From Cristatella mucedo (Eukaryota; Bryozoa; Phylactolaemata; Cristatellidae), in contig WPIO01000069.1 in assembly GCA_009760855.2 (NCBI GenBank), forward strand, positions 543,501 through 607,500: a stretch of DNA of 64,000 bases, in the 5' to 3' direction. This document shows positions 11,396-23,000 of the stretch, in pieces. A model generated the notes under the pieces. The model ran no database searches. It was not told the DNA's origin and was given only the letters and a program-made list of their open reading frames with translations. Each line of letters starts with the position of its first letter. Position 1 is the stretch's first letter. The position numbers and the translations under genes were made by a program.

Positions 11396-13580
11396 TATTA
11401 ATAATAATAATAATAATAAATGTCACGTAATGCCAATCATAATGATGATAATAACAATAATACATTTGATCAAGCGCCGTCAGAGAACTCAATCTTTACG
11501 CAGACACTTTAAATTGCTGCGAAGGTAGCACAAATCGAAAAGTTAGTTGTAGCAAGCTTGCTAAACACAAAGCATAACATGGTTAGGATTGACATGCGCA
11601 GGGTAGGCATGCAAAAGTGTGATTAGAGCCATATGCCACAGTGTCAGTACGCTTAAGCACATACAGGAAAAATCGCAGGGACCAATGAATGCTGTCATAA
11701 CTGGATGAGTTTTTAGATTTTTTTTTAAATGCGGACAAGTCAGGAGATATTGTGACGCATATCTCTGTGAGTTCCACGCTTTGGAGGATTCGAACTAAAG
11801 GTAAGGTCTACTCAAGAATCGAGTTTTGTATGAGGTCAACAGCTACATTCCAAAATGCAGGTAGCACAGCGCTTAGCCTGATGCTGAGTAGATCTGATAG
11901 ATAGGCTGGAGCCAAAAAAAGAGAGTACCAAAAAGTGAGTGCCAAAATCTTGAAAGGGAACCATTCCTTGACTGGGAGCCACAGCAAGTCGGCGAGAAGT
12001 GGTGGGATATGGTAACTGCAACTGACACGACAAGCAAGCCTGGCTACAGAGTTTTGCGCCAGCTGTAAGCGCCTGAGTGCACAAGCCGGTAGACCAGCAA
12101 GCAGTGAGTTACAGAAGTCAAGAAAGGATGTCACATATGCATGGACTAATCAAGATGCGGCATACCTCTCTAAACAAGGCCGAATCTTGCAAATATATTC
12201 AGCTGAAAGTAGGGAGACTCTACTGCAGAGCTGATGTGGTCGTCTAGTGTAAGGTTACTTTGGAACGTGACACCCAGATTGTGTGAAGATTCAGCAGGAG
12301 ATTTGCTGGAAGAGCCTATTTTGAGCGTCTGCCTTTCTAATTTCTGAATCACAACGCTTCGTCCATAAGTAGTAAGTTGGTTTTCTCATCATTCAATTTA
12401 AGAAAATGTGCTGTTATCCATGTGCGGATGTCATCAATACATGCAGCAAGGGAGAGGAGACATCTTGACGTGCTCGCTCGAGGGCGTGGAGGTAGCAAAG
12501 CAAAGGTAAAACTTAATGTCATCTGCATAGAAGGGAGAGCCCAGATTGTGTTCGGCAATTACATTGGTAAATTGCAGAGTATAAACAGTAAAAAGAACCA
12601 GACCAAGAATGGAGCCCCGAGGTAAAGTAATATAATGTTAGATATCTGCATCTGTAACTCCAAAAAGCCGTGCAGATAATGTGGTAGTTAGGCAGGAGAG
12701 TTCTTATAGGGTACTCACAGCCTAGGCGGCTTTCAGTGAGCATTTAGTAGCAAAAAGACTTCATCTCACACGAAAAAGAGAAAGTGGGAAGCATAGCAGA
12801 GTCAGGAGAGCAGTTGATGCGCTGAGTAGCAAAGAAGTAGCAACTCAGGACCACTGAAAAAGACGTGCCATAGTCAGCAGCATAGTGGTAGTCGTTGTGT
12901 AAGAATTGTGGAAGCGAATTCCACAATCCAGAACCTGCAGATCTAAAGCTTCTGTCGCCAACGGTCTCTAAGCAGAGGAATGAAACAACAATTTATCATT
13001 CAAGCAGGACCTGAGGGCGCGAAGAGGCAGAAACTGGTGCAGCACTTCAGCTTGTAACCAATATTTCAGGGATTCCTCAGATGACCTTTGTTCTTTCACA
13101 TCAGTCTCTGGAGTCTCCCACTGAGACAGGACTTGACAAATTGCATTGCAGCGCCTGTGCTGCCTGGGCGAAATGAGTGGCACTCAAGAAGGTCTTGGTG
13201 ATCGATAATATCAAAAGCTTCCAAAAGATCGAGCACAACGAATAGAGATGCTGTAACCATACCCTCATTACTAAGTAGATCGTTTGCACTCGGAACGATA
13301 CTGACTCTGTGAAGTGGTCTCAAACCAGATTAACGTACTGGCAAGAATTTAATTTTCAAAATATATAAGGTGGTCTACCACGGCTTGTTCCGGTGTCTTT
13401 AAAATAAACGGCAAAAAGAAGACTTGACAAAAGTTGTTCAAGTTTTTATGGTCTAGTGTTGCTTTCGTGAGAAGTGGCCTGACTGACGCTTTCTTGAAAG
13501 GTGCTGGGACATGACCAGAGGCTAGTGACATATTAATTATGACGTCAGTTATGCATGGAAGAAGCAGATGAGCTTACCAT
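11396..13580 (-). mobile_element. LINE-A relic, RT through tail, split by LINE-B
   Basis: The reverse-strand (TTA)n tail and hairpin lie at 11396-11515. The C-terminal region is at 11583-12140, with the ADD-to-KLND zone of RT up to about 12625. A LINE-B copy interrupts it at 12626-13053. RT then resumes at 13058 (LLDLLEAFDIIDHQ near 13200-13260) and continues to the pre-RT segment near 13575. Frameshifts and stops are frequent. Before the nested insertion this was about 1.75 kb long. Confidence 0.8.
12626..13053 (-). mobile_element. LINE-B nested in LINE-A
   Basis: 5'-truncated LINE-B. A degenerate ACATT tail starts near 12627, the 3' UTR is at 12650-12725, and the C-terminal ORF zone WNSLPQFLHNDYHY is at about 12860-12926. 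It splits the host LINE-A RT just before the sequence encoding the VPQG motif. gtaa occurs at 12622-12625 and again at 13054-13057, a candidate 4-bp target-site duplication. Confidence 0.75.
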
Positions 13581-13670
13581 AGAAGCAAGACTGTGACAGA
13601 GAATATATGGGTTCGAAATACTAGCCGCCTTGTTTCGGGGACGGGAACTTCAGGGCGAGGACACTAGTGA

Positions 13671-15300
13671 CGTAATAGTAATAATGCACTTGACAAAGCG
13701 CCCTCGGAGAACTCAATCTCTTCATAGGCGCTTTACATTTGCTGCAAGGGACATGCGATTGAATCGTGAGTAATATCATGCTTGATAAACAACATGAACA
13801 ACGTGGTTAGGGGTGACACGCACAGGGTCAGCATGCAAATGTGGTTAGTGGCAGCATGCACAGTGTCAGCACGCATATGCACATCAAGGACGAATCACAT
13901 GGACCACTGAATTTGCATTTGAATGCAGTCCTAAATAGGTGTGTTTTTAAATTCTTTTTAAATGTGGTCAAGTCAGGGGATGTTCTGAAGCAAGTCGGGG
14001 GTGAGTTCCAGGTTTTAGGAGCATACAAGCTAAATACATGATCCCCAAGGTATTTAAGGTTTGTACGAGGTATTGGTAAACTGTTGGATTCCGAAAAGCG
14101 GGTGGTACGATGCTTGGCCTGATTGGGGAGTAGATCTGAGCAACAGGCTGGAGCCAATGAAGTGACCTAAAAGTGAACGAAGTGACCTAAAAGTGAGCGA
14201 TAAAACTTTGAAGTCGATCCGTTGCTTGACTGGTAGCCAGAGCAGGTCGGCGTGAAGTGATGGGATGTGGCAACTGCAACGTTTACGACAGACAAGCCTA
14301 GCTGCAGAGTTTTGCACAAGCTGTAATTGCCTGATTGCACATGCCGGTAGGCCAACAAGCAGCGAGTTACAGAAGTCAAGGCGAGATGTCACAAATGCAT
14401 GGACCAACCTGGACGTGGAATCCTTATCTAAACACGCCCAAATTTTAGCAATGTTATGTAGCTGAAAGTAGGCAATCTTGACTGTGGAGCTGATGTGGTC
14501 GGCAAGCGAGAGGTCACTTTGGAACATGACACCTGCTCGAATGCAGACATGCTGCATGGAATTGAGGTACAGCATTCCGGGGGGGGGCGGGATTCAGCCA
14601 TCGTTGGGATGGACTCTACGATCCTGACCATCTTCTCTATAAAGAAGCTAGAAAGGCGATCTGCTGGATCATCACACGGGTCATTCCGCACGGAGCATAC
14701 GAGCTGTCGAGGAAATAGTTAATCGTCGGCATCAGCGTTTTTAGATTTTGCATCTGGGATTCAACAATCTTTGTTATATAAACTTGACTGGGCCATTATA
14801 AATATTAATAAGTACGATCAACAGTAGTCCCCCTATACCTGTTGACGAATAGTCAGTACTTATGCAATGTACTGTATCTCTGTCTCTAACTACACAAAGT
14901 CATAAAGACCACGTGGGTGTTACGCAGGAGAGTTTTGAATAGCCCACTCACAGCCTAAGCGGCTTTTGGTACGCATTCAGTAGCCAACAGACTTCGTCTC
15001 ACATAACAAAGAGAAAGAGGGAATCCTAGCAGAGTCAGGAGAGCAGTTGAGGTAGTGAGTAGCATGGAAGTAGCAGCTCTGGACCACTGAAAAGGATGAG
15101 CCATAGTCGGCAGTAGGAGAGTAGTTGTCGTATTAGTAGACCTAACTGTTTTAATGTCTCAGGTAAACCATGGCTGTCTGAACGAGGGCGCACATTGCGC
15201 TTAGTCAGGGCTGCAAATTTGTCTAGCATGTCTGCTAATGCCCAGCCAAATTGGTTTCGCTGTACTTGCGTTCCAATCATGGAAGCTGGACTTGGCATTT
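13671..15300 (-). mobile_element. LINE-A copy with deleted RT core
   Basis: Tail and hairpin lie at 13671-13735, followed by a well-preserved C-terminal zone with several long open stretches between 13828 and 14575. At about 14535 the sequence jumps directly to the endonuclease-RT linker (homologous to 31005-31600), omitting the whole catalytic RT. The linker resumes beyond a nested LINE-B and reaches about 15300, where LDKFAALTKRNVRPRSDSHG resembles the usual linker 'LDKHAP..TVRPR' region. It cannot have been autonomous. Confidence 0.7.
14863..15130 (-). mobile_element. LINE-B nested in LINE-A linker
   Basis: LINE-B tail remnant (caatgtactgtatctctgtc) at 14865, 3' UTR, and C-terminal end up to about 15130. 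The flanks on both sides match the continuous LINE-A linker seen at 31260-31380, so this is an insertion into an existing LINE-A. Confidence 0.7.
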
Positions 15301-15720
15301 TCTAGTATGTATTGGTGCGACGAAGACCAGTCGTGCACTTTTAGTAGGCGAACTATGCGAACACCCTGAGTGCTGAGCATAAGGGCTCAATAAAAAAGTT
15401 CAGTAAATAATAGATAGCTATCTCTTAGGTAAGATGTTAGCATTGAACACAACACCTCAAGATGTTCAAGAAGCTCAAAATGTGGCCTCTGTGCTCTACC
15501 GGAGCTCCGCACGGGCAAGCTGGGTTTGGTAGGACGCAAGCTCGCTAGTTCTTGACGTGACCTAGCGAGCCGGTGGCAGTGAGGCCAGAGTGAGTGAACC
15601 GTCAAGGGCAGTAGGAAGACGGGTGGAGGTTAGAACGGGCTAGCGATGTGGTTCTTTGAATACATGGCTGTTACTCACCTCTCGGTGTCTGCGTTTCGTT
15701 GCTCATGTGAAGTCAGAGCA
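15300..15720 (-). repeat. Inverted flank block P, copy 1
   Basis: On the minus strand this matches 32905-33300 on the plus strand. Shared anchors include gagaggtgagtaa, gtattcaaagaac and cgtcttcctactg. Both copies share one reading frame over about 90 codons (LLARSH in one, RLARSR in the other); this copy has an in-frame stop after YSKNHIASPF. It may be the remnant of a gene or of an unknown element. No protein family recognised. Confidence 0.6.
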
Positions 15721-16199
15721 TCAAACTATACGAGTCAAGCTAGCTTTAGAGGTCATTCAAGAGTTAATGGCATTAATGCGTTTCAGATAATGTGTCAGGC
15801 TCCTCACAGTCCGTGGTTCTGAGGTGGCGCACGAACGTTGAGTCTCAGCTGCTTGCTTGGCTGTTGGCTGCTGGATTTAGTGCATTTAGCAGTTTAGCAT
15901 TTAGCATTTAGCAATTTGGCTACAGTCATCTTGGATTGAATAGCATTGACAGCAACGGGCACTACTATCGTGGTTCAAACTTACACCGGACGGTGAATCA
16001 GAGCCGACCCTGCTCTCCAGTTCGAAAGCAAATTCCGTTTAACAGCGATGTGGAAACCTCGACGTAGCCCGCATGACCTCAACGGCAGCATTTGGCTAGT
16101 TTAACATATCACCCGAACGTGATTGTGTGGCTGCTAACAGCTACCCCTTCTACAAGAGGGTACGTACGGCTGCAATGCACATGTTCCTATGGTAAGGTA

Positions 16200-16268
16200 A
16201 TAGTAATAATAATGCACTTGATAAAGCGCCCTCATATAACTTAATCTCTTTCTAGGCGCTTTACATTT
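16200..16268 (-). mobile_element. LINE-A tail-only insertion
   Basis: Only the terminal hairpin and (TTA)n tail are present. LDR copy 3 lacks this segment at the matching point (near 33650), so it is a genuine, extremely 5'-truncated insertion. Confidence 0.65.
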
Positions 16269-16477
16269 CAAAATATAGTGTTACTGGACGCTACAAAGAG
16301 CACTTCGATACATGGCTTCTCAAGTTGCTCACATTCACATATATCTAAGATTCATGGCCAGCAACAAGAGCCGCGTGCTTATAGTAAGGAGAAAAATCAA
16401 GAATTCAACAAACCTGATTTCCACGTGACAGCTGTTTTAATGGAAGCCATGCGAAGACACAAAATCAATAGTTCTAA

Positions 16478-16757
16478 TAGTAATAATAATAATGCACTTG
16501 ATAAAGCACCCTCAGATAACTCGATCTCTCTCTAGGCGCTTTACATTTGCTGCAAAGGGAAATGCAATTGAATGGTGAGTGACCTCATGCTTGATAAACA
16601 AACAAAATGAATAACATAATTAAAGGTGACATGCACAAGGTCAGCATGCAGATGTGGTTAGTGGCAGCATGCACAGAGTCAGTATGCATAAGCACATCAA
16701 GGACGAATCACAGGGACCCACTAAATGCTGTCCTAAATAGGTGTGTTTTTAAGTTCT
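16478..16757 (-). mobile_element. LINE-A 3' UTR fragment
   Basis: (TTA)n tail, hairpin (ctctctctaggcgctttac) and the 3' UTR up to the start of the terminal ORF end (gtgtgtttttaagttctg). Strongly 5'-truncated, inserted in LDR copy 1. Well preserved. Confidence 0.8.
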
Positions 16758-17924
16758 GAATCCAATCGATCTGCTGTAAGCTGCCTTCAACCCATTTAGA
16801 GAGTCTCAATGACCAATCTGGGCCACTACAGCAGCCGCATGGCCAGTCCATTGTCGCCTCAACAACCAGAACACTTTTTTGGGTGGTAAACTAGTAAATT
16901 TCTAAGACTCATATAAGAATTATGCCAATATACAAGAATGCAGTGTCAGGAGCAAGTATATTTGGAGCTAATTTGAGGCATCGCAGCCCATATACAATGC
17001 AGCTCATTTGCGAGCGACGGTCAGCTTTATTCTGGGGAATTAAAAACAGCTTCGTGCTTTAGAGAATCCGAATACACTATGGTAAAATCTAGTAGGTTAT
17101 TGATGGAGTTGTGTGGATTACTGTATTCTCTAATAGTAATAGATAGTAGGTGCCTTCATTGCAAGATATAGAAACGTTTTTGCGAAATTTCATTAAATGT
17201 TTTAGTAGACTTTTAAAAGAGCGCAGTGAACATGCCATTTTATTTACTGCCTTGTTGTGGTTTCACAGCACTTAATGTTGCAATGCTTTGACTGACCGTT
17301 AAGGAATGGTGAATACCTGTGCAGGTGACCTTATGAAAGTTACCTAAGGCCCGGGAGAGTGGGAGATTAGAATACTGTAGAGGGATGTTTCAAGAAAAGC
17401 CCATGAGGACACATTGGAAGGTGCTATAGGCCGTTAAAAGTCACGACAGTCTGGTCGGATCGCTATGGGGTAAAGGGGATTAGGCTCACTTATGCGGCTC
17501 ATTCACAGAATAAAGAAATTCCCGAAAACTTTAAAACTGTACTCTGACCCAAGCATTATTTTATTGACATGCAGTTTTCGTTTTTACCTCCAACTAGCTG
17601 ACTTTTTTGGTAGTTTTGGTTTATAAGATAGATGGATAGCAGGTAAGATCAGGCCACATAATTCCAATAGTGTGCATTCGCCGGCACTATCACTCAGCAA
17701 AGTTTGAATACAGAGTGCTTAAATAATGTGCAGCTGCAGCATATTTAAAAGGCCTAGAAAGTGTTCGCTTTATCAGATAATTTGAAAATTTATCGTTATT
17801 ATTTCTGATATTGTTTACTGGTACCATTGGTAAAGTAATGTATTTCATCCCCTCAACAAAGAGAAAGAGAGAGAGAGAAGAATATATGTAATTCAAGAAG
17901 GCAATCGAGGAAGTCATTATATAA

Positions 17925-18092
17925 ATAAAATGTAATTTTTTTATCACACCGTACGAGTGCTAAGTTTCTCACGAGGCGCTTTACGTGTGCTATGGGGTTC
18001 AACCACCCAAACTTTGTCGTAATGGATGGCACCCTCAACTCGGCCATTAAAGGCCACCACTTTCTAACCTCGGCCAAACCAGAACGCCGTTC
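17925..18092 (-). mobile_element. tRNA-derived SINE, family 1, in LDR copy 1
   Basis: The minus strand shows an A-box-like GGTTTGGCCGAGG, a spacer, then the B-box-like GGTTGAACCCC. It is followed by a degraded LINE-A-type tail (AAAGCGCCTCGTGAGAAA). Present at the matching position in all three LDR copies, so it predates their duplication. Confidence 0.6.
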
Positions 18093-18945
18093 TTCGTTAC
18101 AGACAGTGGTGTCAAAGTCAATATCACATTACAAAAACGGAATTTTCTATGATCTGTGATTTAGCATCCGCATATCATCATAAAACTCTCGACGAAAGAT
18201 GTTGATCTAGATGAAATTGTCACAGATATGCAATCACTATGTAGTCTCTCCTCATGTGCTGAATGAAAGACTTGCAATCTCTACTGTATCGTGTGGTGTC
18301 GGCAGTGTGTTACCCATCCGAGGCAATACTTGTTCAGTATCTTGATCAGAGCGTAAGAATATGTGGAGCTTACAATATCGTTCATGCTCGTTCACCTACA
18401 CTGCATTTTAATCAAATATAAGAATTCCGTTTAATATTGTAATTCACTCTAATCTGTCACAATTTGACCACTTATTGGCTGTAAGAAGGTGAAATTTTCA
18501 TCTCCTACAACTTGGGCCTACTTAAATTAAATCCAAATTTTGTTAAGCCATTTTGAATGGTAGGTGAAGGGAAAAATTAACCAGTTAATAATAATGGCGA
18601 AATTTAATAAACAATCCCCTGTAATCCACTACTAAACATCAATAAACTGTTAGTGGGAACCTTCAATCTGGATTGCAAAGTGCCTAACATTTGGTTTGAT
18701 GAAAGTGGCAGTATCTAGCACTTTCCAGAGTAACGCCACGTTTGCTACACATAATTGCACGACGTACGTCAGCCTAGTAGAGAGGGACCTCGAAACACTA
18801 AAACCTTGTGAAGACCTTAATCTAACATCTTGGTAATGACATCAGGTATTCCACTGATATTGTCGCGGCACCTGTGCACGAGCTGTCCTCTGCTAGGCTA
18901 TTCTAATTAGTATATCATCAGTAAGCCTAACAATTTGCTTAACGC

Positions 18946-20756
18946 TACCTGAAACTCATACAAAGAGTCGCAGCCACCAGTTCCAGGGTCAATGCCGCAG
19001 GCACGCGGCCACTCTGACATATCCTTGATGAACAGAGCAGTTCGTAAATTGTAAACTTCTAGATTTCTAAAACTCCTAAGAATTATGACAAGTCATGCGA
19101 ACGTAGTTTGAGCATGAGCCTGTTCTGAGCTACTTTCTGGATTTGCAGATAATTTATACGGCAACTCAACTGCTGGTGATTGTCAGCTTTGATCTGGGGA
19201 ATTTAAGCACCGTTTATTTCTATAAGCAATCCAGGTCAGCTTGGTAAACTCTGGTTCTTTTTGGTCTGGTTGAGCAAATTACTGTACTGGCCAAGGTAAT
19301 TGTGGTTGCCAGCGGTGCACACTGTAGACATTATCTCGCGTAATTTCATAAAATGCTTGTAAATATTTAAACGAGTGCAGTGCAACATGCAATAAACAAT
19401 TGATTATTGCCTCTCTAGTTTCTGCTTTCTCGGTGTTTTACTGCCGACGAAAGTTAACTTACTTGAATTATTATGGAATGGGCCAGACCAGTGAGGTTGA
19501 CCGCAAACGAGTGACTGAAGGCAAGTGAAGCCCGTGAATACATGCTGGAAAGTGCTACAGGCCATCACAAGTCAGGCAGTCTGCTGTTTGCCATGGAGTA
19601 AATTGGAGTAGACTTGTGCGGCTCAGTCACAAACAAAATGAATTCCTTAAACCTCTAAAATGATACCTTGACCCAAGTATTACCTTATGGAGAAATAAGT
19701 TATGGTTTCACCTCTTCACCTAGCCAATTTCTTGAGTATTTTTTGTGGATAAGAGCTGATAGTGGGTATTAACGGTTCATGCCATTCCAACAGGGTGCCT
19801 TCGTGGAAGCCGTTACTCAAGAAATGTTTTATATAGAGTACTTAAAGCCTGCAAGGCTGCAGTATTTGTAACATACCTAGATGAGGAGTTTAATTTATCA
19901 GAAAGATATTTGCAATATATAAATATTATTATTGATATTGTGTACTGTACGGTAGCCAAATTAATATAATTCATCTTTCTCAACACGGAGATAGTAAAAA
20001 AGTGTTGGTGACTCAGGAAGCAAGTCGGGGAAGTCAGTATGTAAATTAAACTTAATTAAAAAAATAAAAATAAATAAATTCAATGTTATAGCACCCTACT
20101 AATACTAAATCTCTCAACGGGCGCTTCAAATCTGCGAAAGGGATTCAAGCCTAGGAATTTGGTCGTAATGGTGGGCACCTTGACCTCGGCCTTTAATGAC
20201 GACTATCTTCAAGCCTTGGCCAAGCCAGGGCACCGCTTTTTGTTTACAAACGTTGTAGCTCTGTACGGCTGTATAAGACGTGCAACAGTCAGTAGCTGGG
20301 TAGCAGCAGTCATTGCGATCAGTTTTTGGAGGATGTTTGCTGTAGCTTAACTGTTGTGACACGGTACGTCAGATAATTCACTGCCAGAGAGGAACTAGGC
20401 TTCATCAGTACTAGCAGAGCTATCATTAAAAATGGCTCACATCCAATAGCACATCTTTCATTTGCTTAAAATATGTTTTGGTTTTTCTTACTGAAGTACT
20501 GTACTGAAAATTGTGATCTAGATGAAACTGCGAAAGAATTTTAATATCTGTGTAGTAGCTGCCCACTGTCAAATAAAAGACGCTATTTTCACTGTATTGT
20601 GCATTGTCGGCAGTGCTTACCCCATCAGAAACAATTCTGGATCAGTATATAGGTGAGATTAAAAGTATATGTGGGGATTGCAATATTTTTTGTGGTATTT
20701 AATAGACATTACATTTCAATCAACTCAAAGACTCAGGAAAAGATCCTAATTTACTC
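18946..20756 (+). repeat. Long dispersed repeat (LDR), copy 2
   Basis: Starts at actcatacaaagagtcgcag, directly after copy 1, and follows the same order: ggcaactcaact.ctgg near 19165, tttcataaaatg near 19345, ccgtgaatacat.ctggaaag near 19535, and gctctgtacggctg.ataagacgtgc near 20258. It stops at 20756, where a LINE-A fragment begins. Copies 1 and 2 are in direct tandem. Confidence 0.7.
20075..20250 (-). mobile_element. tRNA-derived SINE, family 1, in LDR copy 2
   Basis: Minus-strand A-box-like CTTGGCCAAGGCTTGAAG and B-box-like GGCTTGAATCCC, then a LINE-A-like tail (GAAGCGCCCGTTGAGAGATT) ending in an AT-rich run. Orthologous in position to those at 17925 and 36525. Confidence 0.6.
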
Positions 20757-21478
20757 TAATAGCTTTTGACACTATCGATCAGCGAGTCCTTCTTTCATGC
20801 CTCTCATTTCTCGTGGGCATCACTGGCACAGCACTGCTGCTTTGGTTCAGGTCCTACCTCAGTTGGAGACTATCGAGTATTGACGTGAATGGACAAAGGT
20901 ATTCCAAGAAATCTATGAGATATTGGGTACCTTGGGGCTCTAAGCTTGGACACGTTCTATTCACTACTTATACTCTTCCTCTTGCTAATCTATGCTTTCA
21001 CAATCTATGCTTTCACTTCCGTGGAGAGGACGCCCAGTTGTAACTTTTCCTTGATCACTCACAGTTTTCCCTGACGTCTGCACATAGATGGCAGAACAGT
21101 TTCTTAAATTGAATTATAATCAAAACCAACTTACCAACTATGGGCACACCAAGTGTGATTCCTAACTTGGAAAGTTTACAGCTCCCAACCGGCTCTGCCT
21201 GCTCCTCTCCTATTATATCTGCACGAAATCTAGGTCTCCTGGTTAATGTGACCTTTCATTAGACGACCACATCAACTCTTCAGTAAAGTATGCCTACTTT
21301 CAGCTATTTTATATTGCTAAAATTTTGGCTTGTTTTGACAAGGATACCATATCTAAATTCTCCATCCACATCCTGTCTGGATATCTCTCTGAGTCAACGC
21401 TTGCTGATCTACTGGCCTTTGCAATTAGGGTCTTCCAGGTTGTAAACAAATCTGCAGCTAGGCTTGCCTTGTCGTGAG
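20757..21478 (+). mobile_element. LINE-A internal fragment (RT to post-RT), 3' end missing
   Basis: Starts in RT at FDTIDQRVLL-like sequence and passes ITGTALLLWFRSYLS. Degenerate versions of VPQGS (WVPWGSKLGH) and YADDTQL (FRGEDAQL) follow. It continues to the AARL zone at 21478, then stops abruptly without C-terminal zone or tail. Loss of the 3' end is unusual for LINE insertions and implies a later deletion or break. Confidence 0.75.
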
Positions 21479-22121
21479 CTTCTCAATTTCTGCGTCACAT
21501 AGTGAGTCTGTCATTGCCACGCCCGGTTCCTTCCCAGCCGACATTCTGTCCTCCAAAGGTTGCTCTCCGTGCCGGTACGTGACCCCTCGTACCATAGCTC
21601 GTAAATGCCTGAAAGAAAAGCAAGGGCTGAAAACGTGATCTGGTGTGTGAGCATGAGGCTGGCTTGATGGGCAGCAATAGATAGGAGATTTGAATATACC
21701 TTTGATCTTTCTATCTTCCCAGATGTCCGCCAGCATCAGTAACGCATAACAGGCCGGTTTTCCAATCCAAATCGATAAAATCATGCGTTCTAAAATCATT
21801 TTGTAAATTACGTGTGGTCGCATGAATTGGGCATGGTCTGGTAAAGGAGCGAGAAATTGCAATGCGTTTCAACAGCAATGCACCCGGCATTCCACCACCG
21901 ATGCACTTGATTGCCTTTGCAATGGCCGTGTCTACATTTATAGATGTCCTTTGTGACATAGAGTGAAGTCTGAAAAAAACATTAAAACCAACACTATTTT
22001 TAGACGTATCTTTAGTTACACAACATTTAAAGTTGAATAAAAAGTGAGTCCGATGAAATGCGACACTGATTGGATGTGCCACTGATTTGACATTGCCTCG
22101 GCCTAAAATTGCTTTTTCCAT
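21479..22121 (-). other. Unrecognised open reading frames
   Basis: The minus strand holds a 136-codon ATG frame (22121 down to 21711; begins MEKAILGRGNVKSVAHP), overlapped in another frame by an open stretch to 21458. No family, signal peptide or repeat recognised. It may be chance or a decayed gene. Confidence 0.2.
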
Positions 22122-22204
22122 ATTTCCAGAATATTACCGGTTAATGCCAACATCTATTCCTGGTCGGTGTACTATCTCTGTGCGAAACCACGGACTCGTC
22201 CACC

Positions 22205-22292
22205 AAGCCAAAAATCATAATGACGATAAGAATAATAATATTAATACATTTCTTATAGCCCCCTCAGAGAACTTAATCACTTTACAATATTC
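22205..22292 (-). mobile_element. LINE-A/SINE tail fragment
   Basis: TTA-rich tail followed by the hairpin consensus (ccctcagagaacttaatc). Too short to tell LINE-A from the tail-sharing SINE. Confidence 0.5.
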
Positions 22293-22429
22293 GACACCTT
22301 TGTATCTGTCATACACCAACTAGTGTTAATAAGAGATTGTCTTCATGGTGCAAGTTACCACAAAAATGAATCTGGGCTGTACTTCTCAGTCGCTATACAC
22401 TTAACTGTACCTGCATTCTGGCTCATGGG

Positions 22430-23000
22430 CTATTCCGGAGTGTCAACCATATTATTTCCCCCACCACATGAATACAAGAAGTAAAAACATGGCTTTTGGT
22501 TGTTATTTTCAAATTGAAATAAAATATAGAGATTATTATTGAAATGCAGACCAGGTGTCACTATTTTATATATAAAACAATTTATACTTTCATGGGAGTC
22601 ACCATCGTACTTTCTGTGTCGGGTGAAAGAATTCGGAATGTGCCATTCTGCAGTGACCATAGTATACACGATCTTGTTATCAGCTGAGGCAAATGTGCCT
22701 AATTTCATCTGTGTGACTTAGCCAAAGTTTGGCAGACTAAGACTACAATGTTTCGACTGAGTTTGCGTTAAATTTGTAGACCTCTTTAATAGTACAGCTG
22801 TATTCTATAAATTTCTCGATTTCTAGTTGAGCCACCTCAGCATTCTCTGCAGGATGAGGTAGTCGCCGGTGACAATTAAGCACGTTGGTTACAAACCATA
22901 TGAAGTGACAGGATAAATACAGGGCTCTCTTTTTTTCTCCATGTAAAATTATCATATCGTTATTTTCGAGCCGTTTCACACTAGCTATTGCAGTCACCAT
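22430..23000 (-). pseudogene. Possible decayed gene of unknown family
   Basis: Two adjacent minus-strand open stretches, 85 codons (22743-23000) and 92 codons (22430-22708), lie in different frames 34 bases apart. Composition looks protein-like (LEIEKFIEYSCTIKEVYKF; CFIYKIVTPGLHF). Not recognised; could be chance. Confidence 0.2.

Larger units (their letters stand above)
15880..18945 (+). repeat. Long dispersed repeat (LDR), copy 1
   Basis: A non-coding unit that recurs at 18946-20756 and 33360-38470. Anchors shared with copy 3 include ctacagtcatcttgg (15921), aacagcgatgtggaaac (16040), aaaagtcacg.cagtctg (17437) and tcaggta.tccactgatat (18842). Two LINE-A fragments (16200-16268, 16478-16757) were inserted later. 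It contains an embedded tRNA-like SINE on the minus strand at 17925-18092. No terminal repeats or ORFs are visible. It may be a segmental duplication rather than a mobile element. Confidence 0.7.
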
